The translations under genes were made by a program, and so were the position numbers. From Dactylis glomerata (Eukaryota > Streptophyta > Magnoliopsida > Poales > Poaceae), in assembly GCA_007115705.1 (NCBI GenBank), contig QXEO01000339.1, positions 4,358,191-4,422,190 of the forward strand: DNA of 64,000 bases, written 5' to 3'. Below, one piece after another: positions 45,614 through 57,858 of the stretch. The notes under the pieces are model-generated. The model saw nothing but the letters and a program-made list of their open reading frames with translations. It had not been told where the DNA came from and made no database searches. Within the stretch, counting starts at the first letter, position 1; every line of letters starts with the position of its first letter.

Positions 45614-48120
45614 ATGGAAAACAAAGAGTTCTTTAGTCTTTTTCCTGATTTTAGATTTGAAGAGAAAATTGAAAATCCTTTGGAGCTTATTTCGCATAGC
45701 AATGTTATTAGTACGAATGCTTTGAATACTGTTAATGCTAATGCTATAGAAAAGTCTAAGCTTGGGGAAGCTGGTTTTGTTAAGTATGATATTTTTAGTC
45801 CCCCAGCTTTAGTGGATAAAGTTTGCTCTGATGATATTTTATCTCCCATATGTGATGTTTCTAATGATGCTTGTGCTCCTCATCCTTTTAAAATACCTAC
45901 GAAGATTGTTGAACGTATTAGGGATAACTGCTATTTAGGAGATGGAACTGTCCATCCTGGTGATCATTTGCTTTTTATACATGAATTATGCGAGTTGTTC
46001 CAGTGTGCAGGTATTTCAATGAACCAAGTTAAGAAGAAGCTATTCTCTTTATCATTGAAAGGCAGAGCTAAGGAGTGGTATCGGCTGCTTGAAGATGGTC
46101 CATCTATTGCATGGGAGGAAATTGTGCCTCTCTTTTATTCCAAGTTTTATCCTCCAAGTGAAATTCATAAAGATCGTAACCGGATATATAACTTTTGGCC
46201 TCATGAGGAAAAAGCATTGCCCAAGCGTGGGGATGATTGAAGTTACTAATGCATAAATGTCCTATTCATGATCTTCCCCATAATATTGTTATTAATAATT
46301 TTTATGCAAGGCTTTCAGGATATTACAAGGACTATCTAGATGCATGCTTTGATGGGTCTTTCACAAGCAAGGATGTTGACACCAAGTGGGATCTGCTTGA
46401 AACAATTCAAAACAATATTGAAGGTTGGGATAGCGACAAAGGTAAAGGATCAGGTATGAATTACGAGTTTGATTGCATTAAGTCTTTCGCTGAAACTGCT
46501 AATTTTCAAGAGCTTAGTGCTAAGTATGGTCTTGATCCTCAAATTATGGTTGATTGCTTTAAAGCCTTTGCTTCCCATATAAATGTTCCTAATGGAAATG
46601 GGGACGTGTATCATGAACCTTTTAAGGATACTTGCATAGAAAGTGATATTGTTATTGATGATTGCAATAAACATGCTCAAACTTCTAAAAGTACTATTTC
46701 TTATAAGCATGTTAATTTTTGTGGAATACATAGACCTTGTGAACAGAGTTACAACAAGGAAGATTATTGCATCACCCACGCAAATGAAGAAACCAGCATG
46801 TGGCTCAAGAATCTAGATGTGCTTGGTGAATGGGTTTGTGAGCTTTATCCTTTTCTTTGTGAATTTTGCGGTGAAAAGGGGCACTTTAATTTTCAATGCC
46901 CAATTAATCGAACGAGTACCGCAGATTTGTATTGTGATGATAAGATTACTTTCAATCAGTATGATGAGCTTACTTTGTTTTTGAATTGTGAAGAGATATC
47001 TAGAAAGATTGCTTTGGTAGACATGAATGATGTTGATCTTAATAGCACCCTTCGTGGTTGTCATCTCTATTGTGCTAAAGATTGCCTCGCAAATACTTAC
47101 TTACAAGATCTTATTGAACATGATGTTTTGCCAAGCTATGATAGGACTAATAGATGTTTCGATCTTATTAATAGAGAGGAGGAATCCTCCAAAGTTTCTT
47201 CTGTTGTTCCTGTCAGCAAACCAGATTATGTGGAGAAGATGCCTTTCTCTCCTAGAGAATATGTGGAGAAGATGCCCTTCAAGTCTCTCCCTCCTAAAGG
47301 AGAGAGTAAGAAGAAGAAGAAGAAGAAGAGGAGTAAGAGGCGAGAGGACACGGTATCTTCCCCTAAGCGTTATGATCCTGCTATAGATTATGATAATTCT
47401 GATTGGGATGATGTTCCTATGCCTATTACTTATGTTAGTGATCATGATTGGGAAAAGCACTCTACTTTTGATATTGAAAATATTTTTGGTACCAATTCTA
47501 AGGTTAATAATTGTTGTACCATTAGTGCTATCCATGTTCCTTCTTATGATGATATGTTTGATGAATATGCTATGCGACATAGTAGTTCTCTATCTTGTGA
47601 TGATACTAAGCCTCTAGTTTATGATGATGAGTATAATGTTTTCAATTCACCTACTTTTGAGGAGAAAAATAGTTATGATTATAATATGCCTCCTATTTTT
47701 GATGATTATGGTGATGAGAATAATTATTCTATTGAATCTGCTCCTACTACTATTGTTCATGTAGGGAGTATTAATCCTTTTATGCATGTGGCTCATGATA
47801 GGGATGCTTTATGTGATAGTTATATTGTTAGTTCTATTCATGATGCTACTGAAAGTTACTATGAGAGAGGGAAACATGGTTTGATGGATCTCAACAATAT
47901 TGAGTTTCCCCTCTTTATGTTGCAATTCTTGAAGTTGTACTTGTTTTGCCTTCCTATGCTTTTTGCTTTGCGCTTTTATGACTTGTTTCTTTACAAGACT
48001 ATTTTTCATAGGAAGTGGTTTAGATTTAAATGTGTTCCATACTTGCTTTTTGATGCTCTCTATTGCTTTAAGTTCCTATATGGCGCATTTGCCTCAAGCT
48101 CTTATATGGCGCCCACATGA
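45614..48120 (+). pseudogene. Athila-type gag, broken by a frameshift and a TGA
   Basis: The first part (45614-46240) is an Athila gag N-terminus with the retrotransposon gag core (SLKGRAKEWYRLL; YPPSEIHKDRNRIYNFW). Near 46209-46213 an A run seems one base short, shifting the frame; in the continuing frame a TGA at 46234-46236 (between QAWG and LKLLMHKCP) sits where relatives have Arg. From 46237 the frame is open to 48120. It holds a zinc knuckle CEFCGEKGHFNFQC (about 46857-46900), a duplicated YVEKMPF block and a Lys/Arg-rich run KKKKKKKRSKRR resembling a nuclear localisation signal, followed by an acidic tail. The C-terminal ~100 residues are hydrophobic. Together about 840 residues, long for gag alone, so the tail may have another role. 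Confidence 0.8.
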
Positions 48121-50709
48121 GCATCTTTGCAAATTACTGCGCCTAGCTCAAAGGCGTTAAAGAAAAGCACTCTTGGGAGATAACCCATTGTTTTATTTTT
48201 AGTAATTTTTCTTTTATTTGAGTCTTGGAAGTTATTACTACTGTAATAACCGCTCCTTATCTTGTTTATTTCGTTTTTGTGCCAAGAGAAGCCTCTAATT
48301 TGAGTGAGGTAAGATTTGGGGATGTTGCTGTCCTGAAACAGTTTTCGGTGGTGCACCGTAAAAATTCGTGAAAATTCTTTGTATATCTTTTGGACCTGCG
48401 ATTTCTTGTGCATATGTCCCAGGTTATATCCAAACTTTCATTAGTTTAACACTTTTTGATTTGAGCAACAGAAAACCCTCTAAAAATTCGACCTTTGTCA
48501 GCTGTTCTGTTTTGACAGATTTCTGCCAATATTTGTGTTTGCTGCTTTATCGCTTTCTTTTTGAGTTCTTTTGATCACGGAACTTTTGGGGAAGTTGCTA
48601 CAGTAGTATATACTTTATATGTGGTGGTTTTAGGTTGAAACCTGAAGCAAAAAGGGTTGATTCAATGTTATGCTTACACTAATGTTGCTAATAGAATTGT
48701 GTTTAGTTTTGTATGAAGGAAGTTTTCAAGTGTAGGGATTGGAGAATGATGAGATGAGTTGAAGAATGGACAAAATCTCAATCTTGGGGATGCCCACGCA
48801 TCACCCCAAGAAATATCCAAGAAGTACAAGCGTCAAAGCTTGGGGATGCCCCCGAGGCACCCCTTCTTCATCGGCAAAAATCAGGTCACCTTTCAAGACA
48901 CTATATTTTTATTGCTTCATGCACTATGTGTTTTTCTTGGAGCGTCAGTTGTTTTTGTTTCAGTATTAGTTTAGTTTAGTTTGCTGCAATAAATGGTTAG
49001 ATCACATCATGTTTCTTTTGGAGGAGATGAACTCGTTTTTCATTTGCCAAGAACACTCTGTTTTCCACTCTTATCGTTCAATGAGTGTTCTCTTTTTCTG
49101 CTACTGGTTTAGCTTGCATTTTTCACCTTGATTTGTGTTCAGATCTTGTTTTATCTTTTCATCAAGGTGTATTTTTGCCTCTGATCTTTATTGGTTTTCA
49201 TCAAAAGAGGTGTTTATAAAATTTCAAATGGTGTTGGAAAAGAGAAAAAGCTTTGTGCAAAATAGTGGTACAAGAAGGAGCTTGTGTAGACTGCGGCTTA
49301 GGCTTTTTCATGTCATGCTTGATGTCTTTTTGATAGTATGCTTAGTGGTTTTGCTGTAGCATGACTTGTCTCAAATAACTGAGATTGCTTAATGAGCCTT
49401 TGAAAAAAATCATGCGTTCTTTTTATTGTATGGAAGCATTATTTTGGTTTTCTCCTTGATGCTTTATTTGGGTTGACTTGGCGCATGCTCACACATGTTA
49501 GACTCTTACAAAGTCGCCAATAGCCTCTATGATCATTTAGTTTTTGACTTTTGATGCCATCTTATGCTTCTTTTAATGTCGCTTTGTCGCTTTGCATGAT
49601 TATGGCCATTATTGCTCTCTTAGTTGGTCGCTCCCAGTCTTTTGCTAGCCCTCGCCTTGTACTGAGTATGAGCTCTACTCGTGCATCCAACTCCTAAAAG
49701 CCAAGTTTGCCAAAGTGTCCACCATACATACCAAGTTTGCCATTGTGTCCACTATAAATTCCTATGCATGGTATTTGCAAGCCATTCCAAGTAAATTTAC
49801 ATGTGCTACCTTTCAAAAACCTTCAAAACACTTCTCGTTTTGTGACACTGTTTTCAGCTCATGGGGACGTAGTGGTCGGATTTGCTATCTTCCATATTGC
49901 TTATTCCAAAAAGAAAAAAAAAGAGAAAAAAGAAAGAAAAAAGGCACTCCTCCAAGGAATGTGAATGTTGGTGGGCACCCGATGGAATCGGTTAGCCATG
50001 GTTTGTGAAAGGAAAAAAGGTGGGGAGGAGTGCCAAGTTTATAAAAAGAGCACAAAAGTGCCAATCTCTCTCTCAAAAACTTGCTTCATTTTTGTATGGA
50101 AGATAGTAAGAACCCCATTGCCAGTCGTTGACAAAGACAACCACCTCTCAAAACCAATTTTTATCTCTCTGTTTTACAAATGAAAAGCTCTAGCACATGT
50201 TTAATCGCTGCTTCCCTCTGCGAAGGGCCTTTCTTTTACTTTTATGTTGAGTCACCACCTTCTATGTTTATGCACCATTAAGAGAGCATAGTTGTCATTC
50301 TTAGTGTAATATGCATTGTCCCAAAGTTCATTGATTGATTCATGACAATGGTTTCACTTGTTCTTAAATTATTTGTATCTAGTCGCCCTCTTAAACTTGA
50401 AGGTGTCCTATGCATTTATGTTTTGCTCTCCATGAAGGACAAGCTGAAAACCATTTGTATGTTTTTCCTTATGATTTGAACACACGTTTGACTTTCATTG
50501 TTTCATTTTCATGATCTTTTGTTTGTGTTCATTTTCATGTTATAACATGGTTGCTAAGTTTCTTCTATCAAGATTATGTCTTTCATGCCCATGTTTTAAG
50601 TTCTTATGATCCCAGCTCACAATGCTTACATATATGATCAAGATTGTGTGGGTGCATGTCACCTCAAAAATTATTTCTTTTGTTATCACTTACCTACTCG
50701 AGGACGAGC
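48121..50709 (+). other. Non-coding 3' region of the Athila-like element
   Basis: About 2.6 kb where pol would be expected, with no protease, RT or integrase motif in any frame. The segment with CTTGGGAGATAACCC (about 48170) is a known-looking 3' untranslated motif of this element group. Two nearly alike stretches with GGGGATGCCC near 48785 and 48842 form a short duplication. Confidence 0.7.
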
Positions 50710-50730
50710 AGGAGTTAAGCTTGGGGATGC
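50710..50730 (+). other. Polypurine tract of the Athila-like element
   Basis: Purine-rich AGGAGTTAAGCTTGGGGATG directly before the 3' LTR. Confidence 0.75.
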
Positions 50731-52296
50731 TGATACGTCTCCAACGTATCCATAATTTTTGATGCTACATGCTTGTTTTCATACCATTTGCCTATTGTTT
50801 CGTTACACTTCGTGGCACTTTTATGCATTTTCCGGAACTAACCTATTAACAAGTGCCACAGTGCCAGTTCCCGGTTTTCTGCTGTTTTTGTGTTTCAGAA
50901 GTGATACACAGGAAATATTCTCGGAATTGGACGAAACCACATCCTGAAGTCTTATTTTACCCGGAAGCTTCCAGAGATCCGAAGAGGAGTAGGAGGTGGG
51001 CCACAGGGGCCCCACATGTAGGGGTGGCGCGGCCAGGCCCCTGGCCTCGCCAGCCATGCGTGAGGGCACCTGGTCCCACCCCTGACATCGCCCCTTCGCC
51101 TATAAGAAGCCTCGGGACGAAAAACCCAAGAGGAGTCAGCAATTTTCCAGAAAGAGTTCCGCAGTTCCGCCGCCACCACCGACGAATTTCGGGGGACAGA
51201 AGTCTCTGTTCCGGCACCCTGCCAGGACGGGGAAGTGCCCCCGGAGCCATCTCCATCGATCTCCATCGCCGTCTTCGCCGTCTCCATCGACCTCATCGCC
51301 ATCTCCATCAACCTTGCTGTCTCCTATGATGAGGAGGGAGTAGTTCATCCCCCGGGCTAAGGGCTCTACCGGTAGCTATGTGGTTCACCTCTCTCTCCCA
51401 TGATGTGATCTTTATGTGATCGTGAGCTTTGTATCATGTTGAACAAGTAGATGTTATTATTCAGATATTATGCTACTCCTATGCTTAATTATTATAGTGT
51501 ACTCTAGTGATGTTATTAAAGTAATCTATTCCTCCTGCCATGGTGTAACGGTGATAGTGCGTGCATCGTGGTGGTACTTGGTTTAGGCTATGATTGTGAT
51601 CTCTTGTGGATTATGAGAATAATTATTACTATGATAGTATTGAGTGATCTATTCCTCCTTTCATGGTGTAATGTTGACAGTGTGTGCACCGTGTTAGTAC
51701 TTGGTCTAAGTTGCAATGATTTCTATCTTGAATTGTGCTTTGATTTGGATATCTCTATGAGTGGTGTTTGTCAAGTACTTGATGAACTTTAAGGGGTGCT
51801 TCTGTAGCCACTACACAATGATTAGTGTTATTCAATAGGAGAGTAATTCAGAGTACCATAGTGGAGAGAAGTTGTTTATTTGTTCATTCATGTTATATTG
51901 TTGGGAGTATGTTCACTAGTGAAAGTATGATCCCTAGGCCTTGTTTCCAAGCTTTGCACACCGTTTACTTGCTATTTTGTTACTTGTTTGCTTGCAGCGA
52001 TATTTATTTCACATCACATTTGCTACTTATAATCATCTATACCACTTGTATTTCACTATCTCTTCGCCGAACTAGTGCACCTATACATCTGACAAGTGTA
52101 TTGGGTGTGTTGGGGACACAAGAGACTTTCTGTATCGTAATTGCAGGGTTGTTTGAGAGGGATAGCTTTGACCTCTTCCTCCCTGAGTTCGATAAACCTT
52201 GGGTGATCCACTTAAGGGAAACTTGCTGTTGCTCTACAAACCTCTGCACTTGGAGGCCCAACAAGTGTCTACAAGAATAGAAGTGCGTAGACATCA
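50731..52296 (+). repeat. 3' LTR of the Athila-like element (1566 bp)
   Basis: Mate of 43908-45473, equal length; differences include GGGGCCCCACATGTAGG against GGTAACCCACATGCAGG. Confidence 0.93.
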
Positions 52297-52301
52297 TTTA
52301 C
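52297..52301 (+). repeat. Target-site duplication TTTAC (right)
   Basis: Second copy after the 3' LTR; the CRM leader then resumes. Confidence 0.92.
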
Positions 52302-52667
52302 ATTGAGCATTGCTAGTGTCTCTCTTGTGCATTGCAACATATCCTGTTTTATAGTTGCTTTGCCATGTTTATCTCCACGTGTGTGTTTCCCTTGGGTGTT
52401 TTGTTCACACGATCAGCACTAGGACTTGTCTTTGGTGTAGTTAGGATACCATACCTACAGCTCCACCATATACTCCTGCTTTGTCGTGTGATTGCTCTTA
52501 TACCCTGGTATTCACTTCATCATATCCGTGCATTAGTCATCTATCCGAACGGGTACGCAATTGCTATTCACTTTGGAACGGTAAGATTTCCTTTTCTTGT
52601 CAGTTTTGAGTGAGTTGTGAGTGTGCCACCAAAAAGATTTTTGATTTAGTGCACTAACCTACTAATC
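52302..52667 (+). other. Leader of element E, second part
   Basis: Matches 33940-34313 of element N up to the gag ATG. No coding evidence. Confidence 0.7.
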
Positions 52668-54461
52668 ATGTCTGTTAGTGGTGTTGATGTGATGCAGAAA
52701 AAGGCTGATGATGCTACTGTTACATGGAGGGAATATGAAGCTCTCCGTGATCATTTGCAAGGGGTTATTACTAGATCCACTGAAAACATTGCCGCTGATA
52801 TTCAAGCTGTGCAAATGAAAGTGGATGCAACTGAAACTACAGTCAATGCTATGCAAGCGCAAGTCACTGCTCTCCAGACAAGCATACAGCAATTGACAAC
52901 TTCCGTCAATGGGCTGCGTGTAGCTGTTGAGCAACGCCAACATGAGGACCATGGCGATGCTGATAGTGTCCATGGAGATAATGAAAACATGATGGGCGAC
53001 AATGGCCGCGGGCGTGGCTTTCCAGGACAGGGTCGGCCACCACCACCACTTGGTGCTCGGCGTGTGCCACTTCAGGAGGATGATGGCTTGGGCAAGCCCA
53101 AGTTCACGATTCCCCGATTTGAAGGCTCCACTGATGCGGAGGAGTACCTTACTTGGGAGCTCAAGATTGAAAAATTATGGCGTTTGCATGATTACACTGA
53201 AGATAGGAAGATCAAGCTTGCTTCTTCAGAATTTGATGGTTATGCCTTGCGTTGGTGGGATAGCATTGTGAGGGAAAGAAGAGATGACAACGAGCTTCCT
53301 GTTCTTACATGGCGCAATATGAAGGAGATCATGCGAGCTCGTTTTGTTCCCACTAATTACCTACGTACTGTTTATGATAAATTGACACAATTGAAGCAAG
53401 GAACCATGACCGTTGATGCTTATTACAAGGAGATGGAGATGTTGCTGCAGCGTGCACGTGTTCGAGAGTCTATTGAGATGACAATGCAGCGATTTCTTCA
53501 TGGGCTGAAGTACAACATAAAAGGTATTGTTAGGCATCATTCCTACAACAATATGAACGAGCTTTTGCATCATGCAAGGGAGGCTGAATCACAGCTAGCT
53601 GAAGAGGCTCAAATCAAGGCACGATATACTACTTCTGGGAGGTTCTCTAGCAGGGCGCCGCACCAATCTGCAGCGCCTATGGAGGGTGCCACCAGAGGCC
53701 CCTCTTCTTCCCACTCTAACCCAGCCTCCAATGCTTCTACCGCAAAGAAACCAGCAGCTCCTGCGCCTAGCTCTGGTTCCAACATGTCTACATCTCGTAA
53801 TAGAGATATGCAATGCCATACATGTGGTGGCAAGGGGCACTTCAAGCGAGAGTGTCCAAACAGAAAGGTGATGTTTGTTAATGATGATAATGAGTATGAG
53901 ACTGGAGATGACGCTGATCCGTATGCTTCCAATGATGATGGATACACAAGTGAGGGCAGCATGGATGCCTTTGCTTCTCCAGCGCCTACCATTGTTGTCT
54001 CGCAGCGTGCATTGAGTGTCATGCCACATGCTGATTCCCAGCGCTGCAATCTGTTCCAAACAAAAGCACTAGTTGGCCCAAACAAAGCTTGCAAAGTAAT
54101 CATTGATGGAGGTAGCTGCCGCAATCTAGCAAGCAAGGAGCTATGTGCCAAGCTAAATCTGAAATATTTACCTCATCCAAATCCCTACTACATCCAATGG
54201 TTGAGTGATAATGGAGAGATGAAGGTAAATCATATGGTGCGTGTGAATTTTGAGATAGGACCATACAAGGATTCCATTGAGTTTGATGTGGTTCCTATGA
54301 CTGTTTGTCACCTACTACTGGGTCGGCCATGGCTGTATGATCGCCATGTGCAACACAATGGCCGAGCCAATACCTATCACTTGGAGTTCAAGGGCAAGAA
54401 AATTAATCTACAGCCTATGTCACCGCAGCAAATTGTCAATGAGTCTCGTCAGAAAACATAA
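52668..54461 (+). pseudogene. CRM gag-protease of element E
   Basis: Starts ATGTCTGTTAGTGG, the same start context as in element N. Residues about 1-90 form a coiled-coil-like helix, followed by a Gly/Arg linker, the chromovirus gag core (LWRLHDYTEDRKIKL; MRARFVPTNYLR), a CCHC knuckle CHTCGGKGHFKREC (about 382-395) and a protease-like IIDGGSCRN (about 477), where DGG replaces the usual DTG/DSG. The frame ends at TAA 54459-54461, and pol follows immediately in the same frame. Elements N and B have a Glu codon there, so the TAA is a nonsense change (GAA to TAA) in what was one gag-pol frame. Gag would build the particle and package the RNA. Confidence 0.85.
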
Positions 54462-56738
54462 GTGAAGCTAGAACAGCCACCTACACGAGAAGATAATGTA
54501 ATAGCCGTGAGTGAAAATATAACGAAAAGTGAGAGACTGCCTAGTTTGCTTATATTAGCCACCAAAGAAGACATGGTAGAATTTAGAGAGGATCCTACAG
54601 CCATGCCACTTGTGCTTATGTACAAAGGCAAGGTGTTAGTTTCTAATGATATGCAACCTGTTTCTCTTGGTGTTTCTAATGTATTGCAGGAGTATGACGA
54701 TGTGTTTCCGGAGGAGGTGCCCGCAGGACTGCCACCATTGCGTGGAATTGAGCATCAAATTGATTTGCTCCCTGGTGCCACTCTTCCAAACCGTGCGCCG
54801 TACAGGACCAACCCCGAAGAGACAAAGGAAATACAGCAACAAGTGCAAGCGCTTCTGGACAAGGGGTATATTCGTGTTTCTCTTAGCCCTTGTGCTGTTC
54901 CTGTTATTTTGGTGCCTAAGAAAGATGGTACATGGCGTATGTGCGTAGATTGTAGAGCTATTAATAACATCACCATTCGATATCGTCATCCTATTCCACG
55001 CTTAGAGGATATGCTAGATGAATTGAGTGGTGCTGCTATTTTCTCTAAGATTGATTTGCGTAGTGGATACCATCAAATTAGGATGAAAGAAGGGGATGAA
55101 TGGAAAACTGCTTTCAAAACTAAATTTGGTTTATATGAGTGGCTAGTTATGCCTTTTGGTCTTACTAATGCACCTAGCACATTCATGCGCTTAATGAATC
55201 ATGTTTTGCGAGAGTTTATTGGTCGTTTTGTGGTTGTATATTTTGATGATATACTTATTTATAGCCGCACTGAATCTGAACATTGTGAGCATATTAGACA
55301 AGTTTTGCAAGTGTTGCGTGATGCTAAATTGTATGCTAACCTTGAGAAGTGCACATTTGCAAAAGATAAAGTGATATTTCTGGGATATGTTGTATCTACG
55401 CATGGGGTAGAGGTAGATTCATCTAAAATTGAAGCAATTCAAAATTGGCCTACTCCCATGAATGTTAGTCAAGTACGAAGTTTTCACGGTCTTGCTGGTT
55501 TCTATCGGCGTTTTGTGAAAGACTTTAGTACTATTGCTGCACCATTGAATGAATTAACTAAGAAAGGAGTGCCTTTTGTATGGGGCGCTGCCCAAGATCA
55601 TGCATTTGATGAGCTAAAACGTTTGCTTACTTCTGCACCATTGCTCGCACTACCAGATTTTTCTAAGCAATTTGAAGTTGAATGTGATGCTAGTGGTATA
55701 GGAATTGGTGGTGTGTTGATGCAAGAAGGTAGACCTATTGCTTATTTCAGCGAGAAACTTTCTGGTGCTAGACTGAATTATCCTGTTTATGATAAAGAAT
55801 TGTATGCGCTTGTTCGAGTTCTTGAGGTTTGGCAACATTATTTGTGGCCAAAAGAATTTATCATACATTCTGATCATGAAGCTTTAAAATATCTGAAAGC
55901 TCAATCTAACTTGCATAGACGCCTAGCTAAGTGGGTTGAGTTCATTGAGTCGTTTCCCTACATAATCAAGTATAAGAAAGGGAAAGAAAATGTTGTTGCT
56001 GATGCTCTATCTAGGAAGAACATGCTATTGACGCATCTTGATGTTAAAATTCCTGGTTTAGAGAGCTTGTGTGCTTTGTATGCCACTGATCATGATTTTG
56101 CTGAACCATATCGTTTGTGTATGCTTAGAAATGCATGGGACAAGTACCACATACATGATAGATTTTTGTTTCGTGCTAACAAACTATGTGTTCCAGAATC
56201 GTCGGTACGTTTGCTATTGTTGCAGGAATCACATGCTGGCGGATTGATGGGTCACTTTGGGCGTGAGAAGACGCTTCTCATGCTCGCTGATCATTTTTAT
56301 TGGCCCAAGATGAGGCGTGATGTGGACAGATTTGTTAGGCGCTGCATTGTATGCAACACGTCCAAGTCCAAGCTGAAGCCTCACGGTTTGTATACGCCAC
56401 TACCTGCGCCTACCACACCATGGGAAGATATAAGTATGGATTTTGTGTTAGGTTTGCCACGCACTAAAAGAGGTCATGATAGTATATTTGTGGTAGTGGA
56501 TAGATTCTCTAAGATGGCACACTTTATTGCATGCCACAAAAGCGACGATGCGTCGCACATAGCTAATCTGTTTTTCAGGGACATTGTCCGCTTGCATGGA
56601 GTGCCCAAGACAATTGTTTCTGATAGGGACGTGAAGTTTATGAGCTACTTCTGGAAGACACTATGGGGCAAGCTAGGAACGAAGTTACTGTTCAGCACTA
56701 CATGTCATCCCCAAACTGATGGTCAACGGAGGTGGTGA
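54462..56738 (+). pseudogene. CRM pol of element E: reverse transcriptase, RNase H, integrase core
   Basis: In frame with gag after the TAA. Contains the end of the protease linker, reverse transcriptase (VPKKDGTWRMCVDCRAIN; VVYFDDILIYS at about residue 258), RNase H (CDASGIGIGGVL; HSDHEALKYL), the integrase zinc finger (HFGREKT, then CIVCNTSK) and the integrase core (DISMDFVLGLP; VSDRDVKF). The frame is lost at about 56725, where one A is missing (GATGGTCAACGGAGG), just before the VVNRTLS segment. RT, RNase H and integrase core look uninterrupted by themselves. Confidence 0.88.
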
Positions 56739-57310
56739 ATAGAACATTGTCACAATTGCTGCGAGCCATGATCAAGAAAAATCTGCGTGAGTGGGAGGAG
56801 TGTTTGCCACATGTTGAGTTTGCATATAACAGAGCGGTGCACACTACTACTCAGCTTTGTCCTTTCAAGGTGGTGTATGGTTTTAAACCAATCACACCAC
56901 TAGATTTGCTGCCTCTTCCATTGCATGAGAGAGTTAATATGGAGGCATCAAAAAGAGCAGATTATGTGAAGAAAATTCATGAGAAGACACGAGAGGCCAT
57001 TGAGAAGAAAGGCAAGAACATTGCTGCTACACAAAACCAATCAAGAAAGCAAGTTTTGTTTCAGCCTGGAGATATGGTTTGGGTGCATCTGCGCAAGGAT
57101 AGGTTCCCACAGCTGCGATGTTCCAAGTTGAGGCCGCGTGGTGCTGGTCCTTACAAGGTGCTAGCCAAGATAAATGACAATGCCTACTCGATTGATATTC
57201 CTATTGCTGAGTTTGGTGGCATTAGCAACAGCTTCAACGTTGCTGATTTGTCACCATATGATGGAGAAGACCTTGGAGCGTCGAGGTCGACGCCTTTTGA
57301 AGGGGGGGAG
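56732..57310 (+). pseudogene. Integrase C-terminal region of element E
   Basis: Continues integrase in another frame after the 1-base loss: HVEFAYNRAVH, LDLLPLPLHERV, PGDMVWVHLRKDRF and FNVADLSPYDGED. At the G run just before the LTR (57302-57308) a second one-base difference shifts the frame again, so the tail encoded in the LTR (GPVTRARAKLIEQ) is no longer fused. Element B, which keeps the G run in phase, shows the original layout. Confidence 0.8.
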
Positions 57311-57311
57311 A
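57295..57311 (+). other. Polypurine tract of element E
   Basis: TTTTGAAGGGGGGGAGA directly before the 3' LTR, inside the coding frame. Confidence 0.85.
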
Positions 57312-57858
57312 TGATGAGGACATCCCTACTATTGTTCCATCTCCACTTCGTGATGATGACAAGCAAGTTGCTGCAAAGAAGAAGTCCAATGATGAAATCA
57401 GAATTGGACCTGTCACAAGAGCTCGTGCAAAGTTAATAGAACAACATGTGAATTTGCTCCTAATAGAATCTGATTATTTTGTTAATGAGAATTGTTTACT
57501 GCCTAAGTCTTTGTGTGTTTGCATACTCAGGTTCATGGGAGAATAAGGCATAGCACGAGGGAGCGAGGAGTTGAAGCAGCTGGAGCAAGACGTGATGATC
57601 ATGCCCATGGACGCGAGGGAGGAGAGGGAGGACGGCGACCAGCATGAGGAGGAGGAGGAGGACATCACGCAGGAGGCTGCATATGGCGCACCACCAAGTG
57701 TTTGTGCGCCATACACCTAAGGCCTGCGCGCCTAGTTGGCTGCACCCAACCATTGGGTCAGTTTGTATCACATAAGGTTGAGTCAAACCACGTTAGAGGA
57801 CCAGGTCAGGTAGGCTGCCCTTTGGCCAGCTGCACCCCCCATATAATAAGTGCCTATG
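57312..57858 (+). repeat. 3' LTR of element E, first 547 bp
   Basis: Matches the 5' LTR (42213-42759) closely, then stops at GTGCCTATG where CRM element A begins. The remaining ~345 bp presumably lie beyond A, outside the window. Confidence 0.88.

Larger units (their letters stand above)
43908..52296 (+). mobile_element. Athila-like non-autonomous Gypsy element, 8389 bp
   Basis: Two LTRs of 1566 bp, TTTAC duplication on both sides, primer site of tRNA-Asp type and polypurine tract. The internal region of about 5.26 kb holds only a gag-like gene; no protease, reverse transcriptase or integrase is seen. The LTR start TGATACGTCTCCAACGTATC is familiar from Athila-type elements of Pooideae grasses such as the Sabrina/WHAM group; the exact family is not certain. 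LTRs differ by about 2 percent on my count. Movement would need enzymes from a related autonomous element. Confidence 0.9.
42213..57858 (+). mobile_element. CRM-type Gypsy element E with gag and pol, interrupted
   Basis: 5' LTR 42213-43105, primer site, leader, gag, pol and a 3' LTR start at 57312. The leader is split by an Athila-like element (43908-52296), and the 3' LTR is interrupted at 57858 by CRM element A. It inserted into the Tat element after CTCTT (42208-42212). It is the only CRM copy here showing gag through integrase on the plus strand. The coding region has one nonsense codon and two frameshifts. LTR type and pol reading into the 3' LTR place it in the CRM lineage. Confidence 0.9.
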
